A stretch of DNA of 64,000 nucleotides from DATJPR01 sp963752915 (GTDB taxonomy: Bacteria; Bacteroidota; Ignavibacteria; UBA10030; UBA6906), in the NCBI GenBank assembly GCA_963752915.1, contig CAVVZZ010000013.1, positions 620,001-684,000 on the forward strand, written 5' to 3'. Numbering within the stretch: position 1 is the first letter of the stretch; each line of letters begins with the position of its first letter. Of this stretch, positions 63,306 to 64,000 are shown in pieces. A model generated the notes under the pieces. It saw only the letters and a program-made list of their open reading frames with translations. It did no database searches and was not told the DNA's origin. Made by a program: the position numbers and the translations under genes.

Positions 63306-63514
63306 GCCTAACAAGCGGCTGGAGCTGACGGAAGGACGGTGGTGGGAAAGTGGCTGGCCTGAAACGAGTTCAAGATCCGAAACAACGTTCCGCCTGACTT
63401 CTCAACGTACCGTAATTCATTGGTGTAACCTTATCCGCCGCAGCCCGCCCGACCGAACGACGAGACGGCCAAGATGTTCGGTCGTTCGGGCGGGCTCAGC
63501 CGCGGCCGTTAGGC
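63306..63514 (+). repeat. attC 89 with 51-bp palindromic insert
   Basis: 209 bp. Cassette 89 ends match over 13 bases although its genes are reversed, so orientation is set by the cassette ends. Confidence 0.93.
63444..63494. repeat. 51-bp palindrome in attC 89
   Basis: Fourth copy at the same position, in a third attC background. Confidence 0.9.
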
Positions 63515-63544
63515 CGCCATCCCTGGGCACAGAGAGGCCAAATC

Positions 63545-64000
63545 ATGCTGAGAACGTTTTTCATCGCCCTTTCGACGGTCGTTCTACTCTCTGGGTGCAG
63601 AGATACTGGCGACCCTGTCCGCCCAGTCAATATCTCGGAGCCTGAGATACTTTCTCGACAATTTGTCGTCGACTCATTTGCGGTCGACTACGGTGTCAAG
63701 CGCAATCCAAATACTGACAGCCTCAACGCCGTGTTTCCATTCACGTTGAAGTACCATTTTGAAGGCTGTTCTGGATCGCTAAATACATTCACGCTTGTAG
63801 CTGTCGGATACGAACGCATAGTCATCTACATGGGCGCTGCGTATCCTGATTCGGTTGGCCATCCCTTGACCATATCCGATACCTTATGGGCAAGGAACCA
63901 ATTCGAGAGTCTGGATAGTATTGTAATTCAATGTCATGTTACCGGGCCTTTTTGGACTCTGACAGACCACACACCGAACTTCTTGGACTCGTTCGATTGG
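63545..64000 (+). CDS. lipoprotein, 3' end beyond the window (cassette 90)
   Basis: 152 codons visible from ATG 63545 (GAGAGG upstream), still open at the end. Lipoprotein signal FFIALSTVVLLSGC with Cys about residue 18. The mature part FPFTLKYHFEGCSGSLNTFTLVAVGYERIVIYMG looks like a beta-sandwich (Ig-like) domain. Family not recognised. Confidence 0.75.
   Translation, partial: MLRTFFIALSTVVLLSGCRDTGDPVRPVNISEPEILSRQFVVDSFAVDYGVKRNPNTDSLNAVFPFTLKYHFEGCSGSLNTFTLVAVGYERIVIYMGAAYPDSVGHPLTISDTLWARNQFESLDSIVIQCHVTGPFWTLTDHTPNFLDSFDW

Noticed and set aside
246..63514. Regularly spaced direct repeats as a CRISPR array
   Set aside because: Repeats are 155-209 bp with internal variation and the spacers are whole genes; the arms match attC sites.
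1..64000. tRNA or rRNA genes
   Set aside because: No cloverleaf with a TTCRANNY arm and no rRNA-like stretch seen in any inter-gene region.

Overview
The window is one uninterrupted stretch of a very large integron gene-cassette array. Eighty-nine copies of a 155-162 bp repeat (four are 209 bp) punctuate it from end to end. Each opens with CCTAAC plus AAGCGGCTGGAGCTGACGG-like sequence and closes with CAGCTCAGCCGCGGCCGTTAGG. These are attC sites: R'' is (G/C/A)CCTAAC, R' is GTTAGG(C/G/T), and the inner arms are complementary. They delimit 90 cassettes (first and last incomplete), numbered 1-90 from the left. All coding cassettes read left to right except one toxin-antitoxin cassette. No integrase or attI lies in the window; by the usual layout both would be beyond the left edge.

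The host is probably a member of the FCB group (Bacteroidota/Ignavibacteriota/Kapabacteria-like). Four cassette proteins end in a type IX secretion (T9SS) sorting tail with the YPNPFN motif, and many others are signal-peptide proteins, lipoproteins or outer-membrane barrels. About 37 of the 56 coding cassettes encode exported products.

Layout: 0.4-6.4 kb, small exported proteins, a TolB-like propeller lipoprotein and two non-coding cassettes; 6.6-16.8 kb, lipoproteins, a barrel, a murein endopeptidase-like protein, a TPR protein and a T9SS protein; 17.0-19.9 kb, a run of non-coding cassettes; 20-33.5 kb, mostly exported small proteins; 33.6-37.4 kb, a second non-coding run; 37.4-39.4 kb, a cassette gene split by an IS3-family element; 39.5-50.3 kb, mixed cassettes including a GNAT acetyltransferase and a frameshifted DUF6933 gene; 50.3-60.8 kb, large T9SS propeller proteins and secreted proteins; 60.8-63.5 kb, four consecutive attC sites carrying a 51-bp palindromic insert, enclosing an ACT-domain gene and a Doc/AbrB toxin-antitoxin cassette.

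Thirty-four cassettes have no convincing gene. They fall into two multicopy families, A (about 297 bp) and B (about 329 bp), each with two pairs of G/C-rich inverted repeats whose variants change in a compensating way. This points to selected DNA or RNA structure.

Two further patterns stand out. First, every coding cassette carries matching inverted ends of 11-16 bases that extend the 7-base core and are private to that cassette. Second, attC sites and genes are partly uncoupled: identical attC sites follow different genes, and an identical gene is followed by different attC sites.
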